64,000 nucleotides of DNA from positions 62,001-126,000 of the forward strand of contig JAKRSB010000081.1 of NCBI GenBank assembly GCA_022402525.1, read 5' to 3'. Made by a program: the position numbers and the translations under genes. This document shows positions 7,451 through 16,853 of this stretch, piece by piece; the stretch's first letter is position 1, and each line of letters opens with the position of its first letter. The DNA is from Thermosynechococcaceae cyanobacterium MS004 (lineage in GTDB: Bacteria > Cyanobacteriota > Cyanobacteriia > Thermosynechococcales > Thermosynechococcaceae). The notes beneath the pieces were generated by a model, which had not been told where the DNA came from, did no database searches, and worked only from the letters and a program-made list of their open reading frames with translations.

Positions 7451-10378
7451 TTGAAGCGCAAGTCACGCCATCGACGCCGAAGCGGTCAATCTCCTGCGTT
7501 CATGAAGATAGGATGGCGATCGCTTCTTTGGTTAAGCCTTTGTCTATTGCTGTGTGTGCTGCCGGGGCTGGCGCTGACGCAGCGACCTGGGGCAGCGTCC
7601 TCTAGCCAGTGGGCTATTACAGGCCAGCAGCTTTACCAGTCCGGTCAATTTACAGAGGCCGCCACCGTTTGGCAAAAGGCTGCTGAGGCCTACCGTCAGA
7701 TCCAAGACCCGCTGAATGAAGCCATGGCGCTCAGTAACCTCGCCCTCACGGAGCAGCAGCTTGAGCAGTGGGAGCGTGCTAAAAATGCGATCGCCAAAAG
7801 CCTCACGCTCCTGAAGGCACAACCCCCATCCAACCCTCAGCAACAGGTTTTAGCCGCCACCCTCGATATTAAAGGACAGCTTCAGTACAGCACCGCTCAG
7901 TTTGAGGCAGCTCTCCAAACCTGGCAGGATGCGGCCAAGCTTTACCCCAAGGCAGAACCAGGCAACACGACTCAAGCGATCACCAATCAGATCAATCAAG
8001 CCCAGGCCATGCAGGCTTTAGGGCTATACCCTAGAGCCTGCCAAACTCTATTGGCTTCTTTGAGGGTGCAGCAGGCACACTGCGATCCAGGCACAGATTT
8101 TGCCAGCGCTATTCTAGATGCGGCCTCTGACGTGGCGGCTCCGCAAAAAATTACGAGCCTACGCAGCCTCGGTAATGTTCTACGCATCATGGCTCAGCCA
8201 GAACAGTCTCAACGGGTTTTGAAAATAGCCTGGAAGTTAGCGCAGCAGTCTAGCCCCGCTGACGCCGCCACCCTCACCCTCGCCCTAGGGAATACGGCAC
8301 GCTCTAGGGGCAACCTCACCGCACTGCGATCGCGGCGAGTCGCTGTGTTCAGGGCGGGTTCCCCTGTACCAGACTGCCTTGCGGACGCTCAGCCCAGTAC
8401 AGATGCCTACTATCAGCAGGCGGCGCTTTGCTACCGCCAAGCCGCTGCATCGACAGACCCCCAGACTGCCCTTCAGGCACAGCTCAATCTGCTGAACCTT
8501 GTGGTTCAGACGCGCCCGCAGCAGCGATCTGCGCTGCTGCCCCCCTTGCTGACTCAAATTCAGGAAAAAATTGTGAACTTGCCGGCCAGTCGTGCCAGCA
8601 TTGCGGCGCGACTGAAGCTGGCGCAGAGCCTTCTGTGTTTACAGCCAGTGCAGAAGGTGCAGGCTCCTGCGCTGGGTTCTCCTGTGTTGCAGTCCTGCCC
8701 ACCGTCTGATGGACAAGAGCAGCCCCAAATTTTGCCCATGATGCAGCCAGAGCGCTTAATGCAGGAGGCGCTACAGCAGGCAAAACAGCTCGGCAATTCA
8801 AGGCTAGAAGCCAATGTCATCGGCTATCTTGCCGGACTGGCCCAGCAGCGCGGAAACGTTTCAGAGGCGCAGCGCTTGACCCAAACCGCGCTGCAAAATA
8901 TTTCGACCTTTGAAAACCCTGAGCTGGCCTATCTCTGGCAGTGGCAGCTCGGTCGACTCTATCAGCTTCAGCAAAAGCCGACGGAGGCGATCGCTGCCTA
9001 TACCAATGCTTTCGATCTACTTCAGTCTCTGCGCCGCGATATCGTGGCGGTTGATTCAAATCTGCAGTTCGCCTTTCGAGATAGCGTAGAGCCAGTCTAT
9101 CGAGAGCTGGTTGATTTGCTACTCACACCGCCAGCGACCCAGGCAAGTCCCAGTCAGCAAAACCTGAAGCAAGCGCGCAGCGTCATTGAAGCGCTCCAGG
9201 TTGCGGCACTTAATAACTTTTTTAGAGAAGCCTGTGTTGAGGCGCGCCCTCAGCCCATTGATCGCTTAGATGCCAAAGCTGCAACCCTGTACGGCATTAT
9301 TTTGCCCGATCGCCTTGCGGTGATCGCGTCGATTCCAGGTAAGCCCTTGCACTACCATGCTACGCCGCTGACGAGAGCGGGGCAAAACGTCGTATCGCAA
9401 GGGCTTACCTCGGCCAGCCAGCGCCCTGAAGGAAGCTCTGCCTCTAACCGTGTGCCCAACCGTGCGTCCAACCGTGTGTCCAACCGCTCAGAGGTTGAGC
9501 GAACCCTGACTGATTTATACGCCACGCTCACGCCCTTTGTGGAGAGCGCCGCGCCGCTTCAGCCCAAGCAAAAAATCTATGACTGGCTGATTCGCCCGAT
9601 CGCCGCAGACCTTGAGCAAGCCAACATTGAAACCTTGGTCTTTGTGCTAGACGGTGCCCTGCGCAATCTGCCAGTGGCTGTCCTCCATGACGGTAGCCAG
9701 TATCTGATTGAAAAGTATCGCTTGGCGCTAACGCCAAGTCTTCAGCTTTTGACCTCCCGCACGCAGTCGCTGCAGAAGCTCAAGGTGCTAGCCGGAGGGC
9801 TTTCCGAGGCGCAAGAAACCTATCCTCCCCTGCCCGGTGTAGAGCGGGAGCTGATCGAAATCAGCGCCATTACGCAGACTGAGGCACTGCTCAACAGAGA
9901 TTTTACGCAAACACGACTGCGATCGCAGCTTGAAGCCAACCCCTTTTCCATCGTCCACTTGGCCACCCATGCCCAGTTTTCATCCAGCCTAGAAGATACC
10001 TTTTTGCTGACCTGGCAGGAGCGGGTCAATGTTAAGAATCTGGATACGCTGCTGCAAGAACGACCTGTCCTAGATTGGCCACCCATTGAGCTGCTGGTCC
10101 TGAGCGCCTGCCAAACCGCCGTAGGCGATAGCCGTTCTGCCCTAGGGCTGGCAGGCGTAGCAGTGCGATCGGGGGCGCGGAGTACCCTGGCAACCCTCTG
10201 GGCAGTACAGGATCAGTCAACGGCAGACCTCATGACGCAGTTTTATAAAGCCCTGAGCCAGTCCAATATCAGCAAGGCTGAGGCGCTCCGGCAGGGGCAG
10301 CTTGCTTTACTACACTCTGCACAATATCAGCATCCTTACTACTGGGCTCCCTTTGTCTTGGTGGGCAACTGGCAGTAG
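7451..10378 (+). CDS. TPR-CHAT protease-like protein, secreted or membrane-anchored
   Basis: A caspase-HetF-associated-with-TPR (CHAT) protein of about 975 residues. A basic N-terminus and one hydrophobic segment (WRSLLWLSLCLLLCVL) form a signal or anchor. TPR-like helical repeats fill the middle. The C-terminal CHAT peptidase domain carries the expected catalytic dyad: His in VHLATHA (about 840) and Cys in LLVLSACQTA (about 887). The start is uncertain: TTG at 7451 follows a purine-rich GGAAAGGGCGGGG, TTG at 7415 is open, and ATG at 7502 begins directly at the hydrophobic segment. DUF928 and CHASE2 genes follow, a combination common in cyanobacteria. Substrate unknown. A small Ser/Asn/Arg repeat lies near 9450-9490. 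Confidence 0.88.
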   Translation: MKRKSRHRRRSGQSPAFMKIGWRSLLWLSLCLLLCVLPGLALTQRPGAASSSQWAITGQQLYQSGQFTEAATVWQKAAEAYRQIQDPLNEAMALSNLALTEQQLEQWERAKNAIAKSLTLLKAQPPSNPQQQVLAATLDIKGQLQYSTAQFEAALQTWQDAAKLYPKAEPGNTTQAITNQINQAQAMQALGLYPRACQTLLASLRVQQAHCDPGTDFASAILDAASDVAAPQKITSLRSLGNVLRIMAQPEQSQRVLKIAWKLAQQSSPADAATLTLALGNTARSRGNLTALRSRRVAVFRAGSPVPDCLADAQPSTDAYYQQAALCYRQAAASTDPQTALQAQLNLLNLVVQTRPQQRSALLPPLLTQIQEKIVNLPASRASIAARLKLAQSLLCLQPVQKVQAPALGSPVLQSCPPSDGQEQPQILPMMQPERLMQEALQQAKQLGNSRLEANVIGYLAGLAQQRGNVSEAQRLTQTALQNISTFENPELAYLWQWQLGRLYQLQQKPTEAIAAYTNAFDLLQSLRRDIVAVDSNLQFAFRDSVEPVYRELVDLLLTPPATQASPSQQNLKQARSVIEALQVAALNNFFREACVEARPQPIDRLDAKAATLYGIILPDRLAVIASIPGKPLHYHATPLTRAGQNVVSQGLTSASQRPEGSSASNRVPNRASNRVSNRSEVERTLTDLYATLTPFVESAAPLQPKQKIYDWLIRPIAADLEQANIETLVFVLDGALRNLPVAVLHDGSQYLIEKYRLALTPSLQLLTSRTQSLQKLKVLAGGLSEAQETYPPLPGVERELIEISAITQTEALLNRDFTQTRLRSQLEANPFSIVHLATHAQFSSSLEDTFLLTWQERVNVKNLDTLLQERPVLDWPPIELLVLSACQTAVGDSRSALGLAGVAVRSGARSTLATLWAVQDQSTADLMTQFYKALSQSNISKAEALRQGQLALLHSAQYQHPYYWAPFVLVGNWQ

Positions 10379-10630
10379 GTAACAATAGGCCGTAGGCAAT
10401 AGACGCAAATGGGCACCCATTTTAGCGATCATTGGGAGCCAGGTTTATCCTGTCAAATGCATACGGTCAAACAGTCAAAACAGTAGGATATCCAGAAAAA
10501 GTTGCCTATACTGATGAGTACCTATACTGATAAAAATAGCCGCCTTATCTTGTTTGCGCACGCTCAGCAGGTAAATTATCAGTCTTGGTATCAATGCTTT
10601 GGATCAATGCTTTGGGGGAGAACCAAAATC

Positions 10631-11605
10631 ATGATTATCCGGCCTTTTTTTGCGCTAGCAGCTTCGCTAACAGTTTTAGGACTCGCCTGGATTGCTATTC
10701 CAACTCAGGGGCTTGCTGCACCAAAGAAAACAGTGGTTAAGCCTTCAGTGATTAAGTCTTTAGTGTCTAAACCCTCAAGCGTTAATCCCCCCCTCGCGAA
10801 TCTCCCACACGCCAAGCCTCCAAACCCTACTTTCTCAGCGCCGATTTCCCCAAAGATCTCCCGCCCAGCCCCATCGACCAGTTCCTCTCCCAAGGCGATC
10901 TTCACGCCGCCGCCGCATGACCAAAAGCCAGCACAGACTGTCGGCGCTGGCGTGCGCGGCATCCCCTGTGGCGAACCTGTCCCGTATTTAGGACATGAAT
11001 CTCCTTCAGAGATCAGCGATCCAGCGATCGCTCCTCAGACGAGAGCAACTCAAAGCTCTCAGCAACTTGGCCTGAGAGCGCTAATACCTTCAGGAAACCA
11101 GGGCTTGACCGTTGCGGCGCACCCTTCTTTTTGGATTTATCTTCCAAAGACGACTGCCTCACAAGTGGTCTTGAGTATCCGAGAAGAGGGTGGCGCACAG
11201 CTTTCTCAAACTTTTTTTGACCTCGCTCAGCAGTCTGGCGTCGTGAGCCTAGCGCTTCCTGAAACAACGCCTGCCTTAGAAGTTGGGAAGACCTATCAAT
11301 GGGCGGCGGTACTGGTCTGTGGAGAGCAGCCTAGCCCCAATGATCCGGTGGTGGTGTCCTGGGTGCGCCGTGTTGCGCCGACTCATTCTGTTTTGTTCAA
11401 CAATATTTCAGAAGACAGTGCTGTAGACAACGCTGTGGAGCAAGCACAGGCCTATGGGCAGCAGGGAATTTGGTTTGATGCCCTAACCACACTGGCTCAA
11501 GCGCGGCGATCGCAGCCCCACCGTCCAGAGTTGGTCACAGCCTGGACAGACTTTCTTACCTCCGCTGGACTGGAAACCCTGGCGTCAGAACCCCTCCAGG
11601 ATTGA
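10631..11605 (+). CDS. DUF928-domain secreted protein
   Basis: A protein of 324 residues with a signal peptide (MIIRPFFALAASLTVLGLAW, cleavage after GLA), a low-complexity Lys/Pro/Ser region to about residue 140, and a DUF928 domain marked by the G-LTVAAHPSFWIYLP motif and a later KTYQWAAVLVCGEQPSP segment. The ATG at 10631 is chosen because it begins the signal peptide and has GGGGAG about 10 nt upstream; a TTG at 10502 and an ATG at 10514 would give an implausible leader. The domain is periplasmic in known members and is often found beside CHAT and CHASE2 genes. Its biochemical role is unknown. Confidence 0.83.
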   Translation: MIIRPFFALAASLTVLGLAWIAIPTQGLAAPKKTVVKPSVIKSLVSKPSSVNPPLANLPHAKPPNPTFSAPISPKISRPAPSTSSSPKAIFTPPPHDQKPAQTVGAGVRGIPCGEPVPYLGHESPSEISDPAIAPQTRATQSSQQLGLRALIPSGNQGLTVAAHPSFWIYLPKTTASQVVLSIREEGGAQLSQTFFDLAQQSGVVSLALPETTPALEVGKTYQWAAVLVCGEQPSPNDPVVVSWVRRVAPTHSVLFNNISEDSAVDNAVEQAQAYGQQGIWFDALTTLAQARRSQPHRPELVTAWTDFLTSAGLETLASEPLQD

Positions 11606-11625
11606 GCCTCCTGCTTAGCCTGGGT

Positions 11626-14571
11626 CTACGGTAGATCCTTAGGTGCTAAGCACTGACTAATAATGGACTGACGGCCTTGGGGCTCAGACTGCTTAAAGTA
11701 TTCAAGGGCAATTTGGCTGGCAATGGGATAGTCACGTCCCATGTCCTGAAGGTTCGCTAAGGTACATTCAAATAGCACCTGGTCTTGCTGTCTGTTGCGG
11801 ATGATCTGCACCGTAACAGCGCCCCCAGCGAGGGCGACCCAGGCCGGAACACAGGGCAACCACCAGCTCAGTAAAAATGCAGCATAGCAGAGGCTGAACA
11901 GGCTACCGCTCCCCAGTACCGCTACCGCTGCCGCGCTGAGGGGCGACCTAAAGTACAGCCCAATGGCCGCGCCAGTGCCCGCCCAGACCAAAATCCATAG
12001 CCCTTCGAGGGGTTTTGGCCAAACCCGTAGAGGCGATCGCCCGTCTAGGGCGGCACTCAGTAGATTGCTGGCAATATTGGCGTGAATCGCCACGCCCGAC
12101 ACCCGCACCGGAGCGCCCCATAGCCCTTGTCCAAAGGGAGTCAGGAAGAAGTCATTGAGGCTTTCGGCCGTGGTGCCGATAAACACCAGGCGATCGCGCA
12201 GGCTGTCGGGGGGAAGCTTCTGTGCCAGGACATCGCGCAGCGGGACGGTGGCAAAATGGCGCTCTGTGCCGTGATAGTTGAGCAAAATTTGATAGCCGCC
12301 GGAGTCTGCCCGTACATAGCCACCGTCGTTGCCCTCAAATCGACGGATCAGAGTCTTGCCTAGGCGAATTTGTGAATCCGTACCCTGCTCTACTGCAATA
12401 TTTTTAGCGCTGAGGTAGTGCAGCGCCATTAGACTTCCTAAGCTCTGATGCAGATCATTCTGGCCCAGGCTAAGCGTCAGCAGCGCTCGCCGCACCCGTC
12501 CGTCTGCATCCACCACCTGATCGGCAAACCCGACCTGATTCTGCTGCTTTAAGATGGGCGGCGCTGCGATCGCATTTTCCACGAGTTTTTCGACCCCAAA
12601 CAGATTGGGGGTGGTTTGAGCCACGCGCACAAACGCTTGATGCCCCGGTGCAACCGGTAAATCTCTGTATAAATCTAGCCCAATTGCCTGGGGCTGCTGG
12701 GCTTTGATGGTGGAGATCGCCTCGGCCAAAACCTGATCCGGGATGGGCCACTGCCCCACCTGTCGAATGTCTGTCTCATCGATGGTCACAATCGCAATGC
12801 GCGGGTCAGTGGCTGCTGGCGATCGCCCTCGAAAAAACTGATCCAGCAAAGTCCACTCCAGTCCCTGAAATCCGCCGCACCACCGCACCCCCCAGAGCGC
12901 CAGGGTGATCGCGAGGGAAACGCTTGGCAGCCAAGCCCATTTAATTCGCCCCTGAACCGCCTCCTGCTGGGCATTATGTCTGGCGCTGGCCAACAGTTTA
13001 CTCGCTAGGGTCGCTGATTTTAGAGCCGTTTGCGCCTGCCGTTGCGCTAACTTTTGGCTGGCGACAATAAACTGATAGTCTCCGTCACCCAGACTTTTAC
13101 CTAAAGACCAGGACAAGACATCCTGTAGGGTCTGCCCCCGCAGGAGAGCGGCTTCGTTCTGGCCGTTGGAGGCCATCCAAACGGCGATCGCCTCAGCATA
13201 GGGCCGCAGTTCAGCCAGCTTGCGCTGCACCCAAGCCTCATTAAAGACCGCCGCATAAATCCGGTTGTAGACCCTCAACTTACCCTGATGCTCCACCACT
13301 AGCCCAGATAGACGCAGCTCCATTTGTTCCGCGCTGCCATCCGCCTCAAGGTCCTCTTGTAATATCCGTTGGTACAGCCCTAATAACCGCCCAGCGCGGT
13401 TTTCACTTCGCAGAATGCGGTTCTGAATCGTCCGTAAATGCTCCGGCTCATCCTGAGCCTGCCAGTTTTCAAGCAGATGCGATCGCACCACCTGCGCAAC
13501 AAACGCCTTGACCTCAGATCTCCCCACCTCAGCTTGAGTCCCAAACGGCTCGCCAGCGGAATGAGCAAGGCGCAACCCCTCTGGCTGGCTCTGCCTCACT
13601 GCACGAACCACCAAACAACAGAGCTTTTGTGTCAGAAAAGGCTGCCCACCCGTCCAGCCCAAAATTTCTTCCATCACGGCTTCAGGACAGCTCACCCAGC
13701 CCCGCAACCCTTTCGTCAATGGACTTGCCTCATCTAGCCGAAAGCCCTGGAGCTGAATTGCTTGACCCACATTCAATGGCGTCTGAGACTTATCACGAAT
13801 CAAGTCGCAGGGCGTTGCCACCCCCAGAAGCGCAAAGGTAAGGTGCGGATGAGTCTTTTCAGCCCGATCCGCTGCGGTGGCTGCACCAGTCGGTATTGTC
13901 AAATGCTGTTCCGATAGACCTTGAATGAGCGCAAAAAAGTCATCCAAAGAAAATGTTTGGCTCAGCACTCGATCGATTTCATCCACAAACACAACGATGG
14001 GCTGGCTTATATAGGGCAGCACCACCTCCTTAAGAAAGAGCTGCAGCCGCTGGACGGGGGATAAAAGCTCGCGGCGCTCTTTCCACCAAACTCGCCAGTC
14101 CACCACTGCGCTGAGCTGGCAATTGCTTACAAAACACTGCACAATTCCGGCGTACCACTTCTCTGGCGTTACCTCCTGGGTGCCCATGCCGGTCAGATCA
14201 ATAAACACGCAGACAAACCCCTCAGACTGAAGGCGCTGCATGGCTCGTACCCTTAGGCTTGACTTGCCCATCTGGCGGGAGTTAAGGACATAGCAAAATT
14301 GGCCCGCTCTCAGCGCTTCATAAAATAGCGTGTCGGCGCGACGACTTACGTAGCTGGTTGCGTCACTGTCTAGGCTTCCCCCAACTTGAAAGTCAAACGC
14401 CGCCTCTCCAAACTCGGATTCTCCAAGAGGGCGAGCGACCCTTGACTTTACCTCAATCAAGTTTGCCTCAACTAAATTTGACGCAAGCTGCGCCTCCTCT
14501 ACTTCTGGAGGATCGACTGACTCAAAAGAATTCGCGTGAGACCCACCAAGCGTGAAGTGAATGTCCGTCAT
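11626..14571 (-). CDS. AAA-like ATPase with CHASE2 sensor domain and C-terminal membrane segments
   Basis: A multidomain protein of 981 residues. The N-terminal AAA-like (AAA_35 type) STAND-related domain has a Walker A-like RQMGKSSLRVR near residue 105 and Walker B-like PIVVFVDEIDRV. After a helical region a first membrane segment leads to a CHASE2 domain (from about 595; DPRIAIVTIDETDIRQ, and IGLDLYRD), then hydrophobic segments near 865-930. CHASE2 is an extracytoplasmic sensor normally coupled to cyclases, kinases or ATPases, so this looks like a transmembrane sensor with an ATPase output. An ATG at 14571 is preferred over a TTG at 14601. It converges on the CHAT/DUF928 pair, and a second AAA_35 gene lies just upstream. 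Confidence 0.85.
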   Translation of the reverse strand: MTDIHFTLGGSHANSFESVDPPEVEEAQLASNLVEANLIEVKSRVARPLGESEFGEAAFDFQVGGSLDSDATSYVSRRADTLFYEALRAGQFCYVLNSRQMGKSSLRVRAMQRLQSEGFVCVFIDLTGMGTQEVTPEKWYAGIVQCFVSNCQLSAVVDWRVWWKERRELLSPVQRLQLFLKEVVLPYISQPIVVFVDEIDRVLSQTFSLDDFFALIQGLSEQHLTIPTGAATAADRAEKTHPHLTFALLGVATPCDLIRDKSQTPLNVGQAIQLQGFRLDEASPLTKGLRGWVSCPEAVMEEILGWTGGQPFLTQKLCCLVVRAVRQSQPEGLRLAHSAGEPFGTQAEVGRSEVKAFVAQVVRSHLLENWQAQDEPEHLRTIQNRILRSENRAGRLLGLYQRILQEDLEADGSAEQMELRLSGLVVEHQGKLRVYNRIYAAVFNEAWVQRKLAELRPYAEAIAVWMASNGQNEAALLRGQTLQDVLSWSLGKSLGDGDYQFIVASQKLAQRQAQTALKSATLASKLLASARHNAQQEAVQGRIKWAWLPSVSLAITLALWGVRWCGGFQGLEWTLLDQFFRGRSPAATDPRIAIVTIDETDIRQVGQWPIPDQVLAEAISTIKAQQPQAIGLDLYRDLPVAPGHQAFVRVAQTTPNLFGVEKLVENAIAAPPILKQQNQVGFADQVVDADGRVRRALLTLSLGQNDLHQSLGSLMALHYLSAKNIAVEQGTDSQIRLGKTLIRRFEGNDGGYVRADSGGYQILLNYHGTERHFATVPLRDVLAQKLPPDSLRDRLVFIGTTAESLNDFFLTPFGQGLWGAPVRVSGVAIHANIASNLLSAALDGRSPLRVWPKPLEGLWILVWAGTGAAIGLYFRSPLSAAAVAVLGSGSLFSLCYAAFLLSWWLPCVPAWVALAGGAVTVQIIRNRQQDQVLFECTLANLQDMGRDYPIASQIALEYFKQSEPQGRQSIISQCLAPKDLP

Positions 14572-14707
14572 GACACATGAAAAACGGGACGCAGAAGGCA
14601 AAAGCCAAGAGAACGATAGTACTCAAGAGATCCCTATTGCCTAAGACAAATAATTTTTAATTAATGAATCTTTGAGCAAATAATCTTTGATTAATGAATC
14701 TTTGAGT

Positions 14708-16084
14708 TCAATCCTTGAGTAGTAGAGCGCGACGAAAGTAATCTCGATAGAGGCTACATCGTGGCATTACTTGGTTGTCTTTCTGGTGAATCAGTCCCAT
14801 GCTGTGAAGCTGGTAGGTCTGAATTGAGCTAAGCTCCACGGGCTCTGAGGCCGTCACCACCGTACAAAATGCCTCGGCCAAAGGCGATCCAGGCTGGAGC
14901 GTTTCAAGATGACGCCTCAGGTGGTCGCGATAAATTCCCTGCTCTGTGGGTGCTTCATGGAGAAGCTGAGCCAAATCCCGATGCCCAGACCCCAATTCGT
15001 AGAGCGCCAGACTCGTCAGATAGGGATGCCCCCCAATCAGCCCCATTAAGGCTTGGACTTGCGCCTCATCCCAATTTAAGCCATACAACTGAGCTAGGGT
15101 TTTGACTTGAGTCGCCTTGAATTCGATCAGCTCAACGGGCACTCCTGCATTGAATGGCGACTGGTTAAGATCCAGCGGGATATAGCACTCTGTGGAATGG
15201 GCCAATACGAGGCGTAGCTTTTTCCATAGCGGCGAAATTTTGCCCTTCTCATGCCAGCTCCTCAGCAGCCCCAGCACATCTTCAACCACTTCAGCATAGG
15301 AAAATAGACGATCCACATTGTCTAGGGCAACCACCAGCGGCGTCGAGAGTGCCGGAAGCAGATGCTCCTCAAAATAGCCTGTACAGTTATCATTGCTGCC
15401 TAAAATCTCGGTATCCCAGGACTGCCTAAGCAAATCGGCATTATCGGGACGTAGCGTCTGCCCCACTTGCCAGCAAAGCCATCGCAGGAGCTTATCGAGA
15501 TCCGTAACCATACTGCGCTCTAGGCTGTTGAGGTCTAGATATACCGTCTGCGCACCCTGCGCCTGCGCCAAAATCCGGACGACCAGAGAGGTTTTGCCCA
15601 TCAGCCGAGGCGCTTTTATCCGAATCAGCGCGGCGGGTCTGGCAATTTCTGCGTAGCACAAAGTCTCAATCCCTTCACTTTCGATATAGAAGGGAGACTC
15701 TAGGGGGACAGGCCCTTCTGGGAAAGACAGCTTTTGCTTTCCTTCGAGCGAGGGGATTTTCGGATTGGTTTGGGGCGCAGCCTGCTGCTTTTGGAACGCG
15801 CGTTCGAGGGCGTTTTTGAAGTTATGTTTGGTTACTTCTTCGTTTAGGGCCTTGGATAGCTTTTGCCACAGCTTATTGCCAAGGTCGGCGCGGAGATAGT
15901 TGAAGGATAGGTTGTGCTGCTCTGCAATTTTTTCATAGGTCAAACCGTCCCAGGCACCCTGAAGCACCTGAATTTCTGCATCTTTAAGGTGATCGCCATA
16001 GTGCTGAAAGACAGCGGTATCTGCGGTCTTTTTAGCGTTGGCCCAAACAAAGTCTGATTGCTCCATCTCTGACGCTGCGTTCAT
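14708..16084 (-). CDS. vMAP-type AAA-like ATPase with N-terminal HTH
   Basis: A protein of 458 residues. The N-terminal 100 residues match the helix-turn-helix domain of vWA-MoxR-associated proteins (vMAP): DAEIQVLQGAWDGLTYEKIA followed by a conserved GNKLWQKLSKAL. An AAA_35-like STAND ATPase domain follows, with a Walker A-like RLMGKTSLVVRIL near residue 162 and Walker B-like LVVALDNVDRLF. Such proteins are known in cyanobacteria as part of NTP-driven conflict or signalling systems linked to CHAT proteases; that role is inferred here from family and neighbours. It lies 136 bp upstream of the AAA-CHASE2 gene, on the same strand. Confidence 0.85.
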   Translation of the reverse strand: MNAASEMEQSDFVWANAKKTADTAVFQHYGDHLKDAEIQVLQGAWDGLTYEKIAEQHNLSFNYLRADLGNKLWQKLSKALNEEVTKHNFKNALERAFQKQQAAPQTNPKIPSLEGKQKLSFPEGPVPLESPFYIESEGIETLCYAEIARPAALIRIKAPRLMGKTSLVVRILAQAQGAQTVYLDLNSLERSMVTDLDKLLRWLCWQVGQTLRPDNADLLRQSWDTEILGSNDNCTGYFEEHLLPALSTPLVVALDNVDRLFSYAEVVEDVLGLLRSWHEKGKISPLWKKLRLVLAHSTECYIPLDLNQSPFNAGVPVELIEFKATQVKTLAQLYGLNWDEAQVQALMGLIGGHPYLTSLALYELGSGHRDLAQLLHEAPTEQGIYRDHLRRHLETLQPGSPLAEAFCTVVTASEPVELSSIQTYQLHSMGLIHQKDNQVMPRCSLYRDYFRRALLLKD

Positions 16085-16154
16085 TGAGGTTTTTACAGGA
16101 GGTTCTCACGGGTGGTTTTTATGGGTGGTTTCTCCCCCATCATCCACAGAATTG

Positions 16155-16712
16155 CTAGGTTCCTTTTTTGGCCGCTATCCATTTCTGCATGTCTGAAGTT
16201 GAGTAGAGCTGAGCCATGGTCAAGTATGGCGCACTGGTGCCTTCGGGGGTTGTTACGTAAAGCACGCCGTCTTGAAAGTTATGGCTGGTGAAGAGGTTGA
16301 GCTGTCTTGCAAGGTCAAACCACTGCGCAAAGTCTTGAGGGAGGTTGGAAATTGGCACAAGCTGGCCTTGCTCACCCAGGCGATAGGCGGTGCCGATATA
16401 ACCAGTGTTGTCGTAGAGCAACTGGTGAATGTGGAGATCCAGTGCTGCTTCATCTTGAAATTGGGGCCTGTAAAAGGCTTTGATCTGTTCTTCGATATCA
16501 AGCTGATTGAGGCGGTCATGGAGTCCGGTTTTGTCGCCGTCAAAATAGGCCTGCCGCGCGATCGGGTCTTGAATAAAGGTCAGGAGAATGTCTAGGGGGA
16601 CGCCTTTATAGGTCAGCCTGGGAAAGGCTACCCCCAGCCCCAACAGCGCAAGGAGCAGAATAATCGCGCTGCCTGCGGCAACATACGGCCATTTGGAGCG
16701 TTTTGGACGCAT
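16155..16712 (-). CDS. Membrane-anchored protein of unknown function
   Basis: A protein of 185 residues with a basic N-terminus, one transmembrane helix (YVAAGSAIILLLALLGLGVAF, near residues 10-30) and a soluble domain of about 150 residues rich in aromatic residues. I do not recognise the family. The last 40 residues (TSHNFQDGVLYVTTP... QKWIAAKKGT) are well ordered and suggest a folded extracytoplasmic domain. An ATG at 16712 is used; a TTG at 16736 with AGAGG upstream is also possible. It is co-oriented with, and just upstream of, the vMAP-type gene, so they may be transcribed together. Confidence 0.65.
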   Translation of the reverse strand: MRPKRSKWPYVAAGSAIILLLALLGLGVAFPRLTYKGVPLDILLTFIQDPIARQAYFDGDKTGLHDRLNQLDIEEQIKAFYRPQFQDEAALDLHIHQLLYDNTGYIGTAYRLGEQGQLVPISNLPQDFAQWFDLARQLNLFTSHNFQDGVLYVTTPEGTSAPYLTMAQLYSTSDMQKWIAAKKGT

Positions 16713-16853
16713 TGTTTGGCGGTGTCTGACAACCAAGGTTTTAGCCTCTACACTAATAAAGCTATGCTCACAACGCTTATGCTCATAAACCCAATGGACA
16801 GGACGCTGAATTTGTTCTTAACGCTGCTCTTAACGTTGCCCTCAACCTAGCCT

